Below are positions 3,696 to 5,662 of a stretch of 5,662 bases of DNA, piece after piece. Made by a program: the position numbers and the translations under genes. Source of the stretch: Methanobacteriota archaeon (lineage in GTDB: Archaea; Halobacteriota; Halobacteria; Halobacteriales; Halalkalicoccaceae); the NCBI GenBank assembly GCA_022561895.1, contig JADFQH010000215.1:1-5662 (forward strand). Reading direction: 5' to 3'. Each line of letters starts with the position of its first letter. Within the stretch, counting starts at the first letter, position 1. The notes beneath the pieces were generated by a model. The model had not been told where the DNA came from and made no database searches. It saw only the letters and a list, made by a program, of their open reading frames with translations.

Positions 3696-4508
3696 CGCGG
3701 TGAGACCGCCGCCGAGGATCGCTAGTCCCCCGAGACCGAGACAGATCACCCAGAAATCGACCCGGTGGACGACCTTCATGATGGCGTCGATTGCCGCGTA
3801 GCCGACGACCCCACTCGCGAGGAGCGCGACGATCGCTTCGAGGCCGGTCGTCGGAACGCCGTCGTCGAGGACGATCAGGACGCCCGCACCGATTCCCGCC
3901 GGAATGCTGAGGAGAAACGAGAGCCGGAACGCGGAGGGGCCGACGTGGCCACGAAAGAGCAGCATGCTCGCCGTCGTCCCCGAGCGCGAAACACCCGGGA
4001 GGATCGAAACGCCCTGGATCGCACCAACGAGGATCGCATCGAGCAGGTCGGGGTTCTCCTTGCCACTGACGCCGATGGATTCGCTCGCGCGTTCGAGGAT
4101 TCCTGTAAGGACCAACAGGACGCCGATGAGCGCGACGAACACCCCACCCGTAAGTTCGCGCGCGAAATCGATCAGCGTGAGGTACAGTGGGATACCGACG
4201 ATGCCGGTCACGAGACAGGCGACGACGACGAAGGTGGTGTCGGCGTTCGCGTCCTCAAACGCGGTTCGGGTCCGCCAGCCCGGCGCGGCATGGATCGCCT
4301 CGCGGATGGTGTCGCGGTAGTAGATCGCCGCCGAAACGGTCGTCCCCATCTGGAGGAACAGCGCGAGCTGGACGGCGATCTCCGGCGATGTCCCGACCGC
4401 GGCGAGAAACAACGAGAGGTTTCCCGTACTGGAGATCGGCAGCCACTCGACGAGTCCTTGGACGACACCGGCGGCGAGCGCAACGAGGATCTCGCGGAGA
4501 GTACTCAC
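3687..4508 (-). CDS. uppP: Undecaprenyl-diphosphatase-like polyprenyl-diphosphate phosphatase
   Basis: UppP (BacA) removes a phosphate from polyprenyl diphosphate in the membrane to recycle the lipid carrier; in haloarchaea the likely substrate is a dolichyl-type lipid used for glycosylation. Residues 17-30 read QGLVEWLPISSTGN, the first family motif with Q17xxxE21 and S26-S27, and PGVSRSG at 171-177 is the second, with the catalytic-type arginine at 175. Many hydrophobic helices fill the rest, and the 273-residue length is normal. Where E. coli UppP has His30 this protein has Asn30, and Q replaces the first Glu. I chose GTG 4508 because a TATA-like box lies about 28 bases upstream and the family starts here; an ATG at 4559 would add 17 residues unlike the family. 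The gene converges on the VanZ-like gene. Confidence 0.88.
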   Translation of the reverse strand: MSTLREILVALAAGVVQGLVEWLPISSTGNLSLFLAAVGTSPEIAVQLALFLQMGTTVSAAIYYRDTIREAIHAAPGWRTRTAFEDANADTTFVVVACLVTGIVGIPLYLTLIDFARELTGGVFVALIGVLLVLTGILERASESIGVSGKENPDLLDAILVGAIQGVSILPGVSRSGTTASMLLFRGHVGPSAFRLSFLLSIPAGIGAGVLIVLDDGVPTTGLEAIVALLASGVVGYAAIDAIMKVVHRVDFWVICLGLGGLAILGGGLTALL

Positions 4509-4533
4509 TACTCCGAGGAGCGTTCGTCCCGGC

Positions 4534-4538
4534 AAAAA
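4534..4538 (-). promoter_or_regulatory. TATA-like box of uppP
   Basis: The minus strand reads CCTTTTTGCC, with the T-run 26-30 bases before the GTG at 4508. This supports a leaderless transcript and the GTG start over the upstream ATG at 4559. Confidence 0.55.
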
Positions 4539-4646
4539 GGGTGCCGTTCCGCTATCCAAGGAACAGTGACTCGGCGTTCGGGTCGCGCTCGATTATCTCG
4601 GACCTTTTTCCGTTCGGACTCACTGTACTCGCCCTCTCTGCTCACG

Positions 4647-4659
4647 GGCGCGTAGCGCC
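4647..4659. other. Small palindrome between uppP and the ATPase remnant
   Basis: GGCGC-GTA-GCGCC is a perfect 5-bp-arm palindrome. The wider intergenic stretch 4560-4736 holds no gene I can support, only this palindrome and a promoter-like site near 4701-4709. Confidence 0.35.
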
Positions 4660-4700
4660 GCGTATTGCCCGTTCGCACGGCCCGCCGTAGTGAGTAAGGT

Positions 4701-4709
4701 AACTTATGC
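4701..4709 (+). promoter_or_regulatory. TATA-like site before a relic start codon
   Basis: AACTTATGC is centred about 27 bases before ATG 4733. The ATG opens a frame unrelated to any family I know, while the ATPase remnant begins at 4737 in a different frame. The site may be the original promoter left after an out-of-frame internal deletion, or a chance match. Confidence 0.35.
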
Positions 4710-4736
4710 TCATGAATCAAGAAACGTGACCTATGA

Positions 4737-5258
4737 GCGGCGATCGTCGGTGGAAGCACCAGCCGAAACGAGATCGCGGGGACGACCGGTATCGACTACA
4801 ACCAGCTCTCGAAGTATCTCAATCGACTGTCCCGACTCAGGCTCGTCGACCAGCACGTCCCGATCACCGAACGGAAAGAACGGAGCAAGCGCAGTCGGTA
4901 CCGTATCCGGGACCCGTTCTTTCGCTTCTGGTTTCGCTTCGTCTACGGGACCGGCGAGCAGTACGATGAACTCGGAGCGGACGCGTACGAGGTACTCATC
5001 GAACCGGAGGTGGCCGATTTCATGAGTCGATCGTTCGAGGAGCTCTGCTGTTCGGCGCTTCGATCGCTGTACCCGGAGTACACCATCACGCAGACCGGAC
5101 AATGGTGGTACGGTGAACACGAGATCAACGTCGTGGGACTCACTGCGGGAGACACCCTGATCGCCGGCGAGTGTAAGTTCCAGCAGTCGCCGCTCGGCTA
5201 CGACGCCCTCTCGCCCCTCGAACATCACGTCGACAAACTCCGATGGACGCCGACCGAC
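4737..5258 (+). pseudogene. Archaeal ATPase with DUF234 domain, C-terminal remnant truncated at both ends
   Basis: The frame reads AAIVGGSTSRNEIAGTTGID, then NQLSKYLNRLSRLRLVDQHV (a winged helix), RYRIRDPFFRFWFRFVYG (the signature joining segment), and the DUF234 domain with FEELC, QWWYGEHEINVVG and GECKFQ. DUF234 belongs to the PD-(D/E)XK nuclease-like group, and the usual EID at its second motif is EIN here (AAC at 5127-5129), replacing the likely metal-binding aspartate. An in-frame TGA sits at 4734-4736, just ahead of the homology. The P-loop ATPase half, some 270 residues, is absent. Homology ends after LRWTPTD, where the other strand begins a different gene. Only about 174 codons remain, with no good start before ATG 5010. 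It is a dead gene, probably broken twice. Confidence 0.82.
5246..5258. other. Junction between haloarchaeal and bacterial-like sequence
   Basis: The DUF234 reading on the plus strand is plausible up to about 5258 and the oxidoreductase reading on the minus strand is plausible down to 5246. The two gene fragments therefore share about 13 bases (GACGCCGACCGAC), which fit both. Both genes are cut in mid-domain at the same spot. This is the form expected of a read or assembly chimera, or of end joining at a microhomology. Confidence 0.7.
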
Positions 5259-5662
5259 GCCGGCAGCCCTCGGCTCGTCGCCTCGTGGCACATGTTCGAG
5301 CAGTCGGGGAAGTTGTTGGTGCCGTACAGGCGCACGAGCAGCTGGTACAGGAACGCCGCTTCGTTGCTGGCGCGGCCGGACGTGTAGAACGCGGCCTGGT
5401 TCGGGTCGGGCAGTGCCCGCAGGTGGCGTGCGATCAGCGCGAAGGCGTCGTCCCATGCGATCGGCACGTAGCGGTCGGTCTGCGCGTCGTACACCATCGG
5501 GTCGGTGAGGCGGCCGTGCTGCTCGAGTTCGAAATCCGACTGTTCGAGCAGCTCGGTAACCGTGTGCGCGGCGAAGAAGTCGGGCGTCACGCGCTTGCTC
5601 GTCGCTTCCGCGGCCACCGCTTTCACGCCGTTTTCGCAGAATTCGAACGTCGATGCGTGCTG
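5246..5662 (-). pseudogene. FdhF/YdeP-type molybdopterin oxidoreductase fragment, open at right edge
   Basis: A 139-codon frame enters at the right edge and reads QHASTFEFCENGVKAVAAEA, VTPDFFAAHTVTELLEQSDF, GRLTDPMVYD, AFYTSGRASNEAAFLYQLLV and YGTNNFPDCSNMCHEATS. These are the landmarks of the FdhF/YdeP-like molybdopterin oxidoreductases (about 750 residues), covering roughly the second hundred residues and a little more. The cysteine in NMCHE (5288-5290) aligns with the selenocysteine or cysteine that binds molybdenum in formate dehydrogenases. Similarity holds to SVGV at 5246, then the frame runs HRSLST and stops. The missing part is everything after the active-site loop. Wording and codon choice (CTG, GCG, CGC, few acidic residues) look proteobacterial, Burkholderia-like, not haloarchaeal. 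Whether it is a partial real gene or contamination is open. Confidence 0.8.

Noticed and set aside
3765..4655. 296-codon plus-strand open frame, Asp/Arg-rich
   Set aside because: It is the antisense shadow of uppP, an artefact of GC-rich haloarchaeal codon use; the product has no hydrophobic core or motif.
4731..5456. 241-codon minus-strand open frame spanning the right junction
   Set aside because: It is antisense to the DUF234 remnant and out of frame with the oxidoreductase on the same strand; it continues across the junction by chance.
1..5662. CRISPR array, tRNA or rRNA genes
   Set aside because: No regularly spaced repeats, and no cloverleaf or ribosomal RNA sequence that I could recognise on either strand.

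Overview
The window looks like accessory DNA from a halophilic archaeon (Halobacteria), with a bacterial-looking piece at its right edge. The archaeal assignment rests on three things. The main proteins are acidic and GC-rich. Several genes have a TATA-like box 25-29 bases before an ATG or GTG that would itself be the transcript start (leaderless genes). The recognisable families are archaeal: an archaeal-type DUF234 ATPase, diphthine synthase, a winged-helix/PemK toxin-antitoxin pair and a short AbrB-fold regulator.

Left part (1-1170): a cassette of small minus-strand reading frames that looks plasmid- or virus-like. The best supported gene runs off the left edge (start at 421). It has a ribbon-helix-helix-like segment, a strong Shine-Dalgarno, and two palindromes upstream that look like operators. 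Two less certain frames (878-423 and 1084-851) lie upstream. The stretch also holds a perfect 22-bp inverted repeat, a strong hairpin and short tandem repeats. A 51-residue AbrB/SpoVT-type regulator follows (1323-1168), with no toxin partner visible.

Middle part (1400-3322): a graveyard of gene pieces around one intact module. It holds a possible 3' end of a TnpB-type (IS1341) element with two tandem hairpins, a frameshifted internal cytochrome P450 fragment, and the tail of a coiled-coil protein. Next comes an apparently intact toxin-antitoxin operon: winged-helix antitoxin, then PemK/MazF toxin, with a palindrome between the promoter and the antitoxin start. A diphthine synthase (dphB) remnant, lacking its N-terminus and carrying several frameshifts, follows.

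Right part (3291-5662): an apparently intact VanZ-like membrane protein and an undecaprenyl-diphosphatase-like UppP converge and overlap by 9 bases. Beyond them is a promoter-like site and the C-terminal third of a DUF234 ATPase, decapitated and with an Asp-to-Asn change at a likely nuclease residue. That gene stops in mid-domain at 5246-5258. There the sequence switches, through a few shared bases, into the opposite-strand middle of a proteobacterial-looking FdhF/YdeP-type molybdopterin oxidoreductase. The switch is either an assembly chimera/contamination or a very recent illegitimate joining, and should be settled before anything at this edge is interpreted.

Overall, the living modules are probably the ribbon-helix-helix cassette, the AbrB gene, the toxin-antitoxin pair, vanZ-like and uppP. 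The rest is debris typical of a plasmid or integrated-element region. Frameshifts in at least two fragments could also be read errors.
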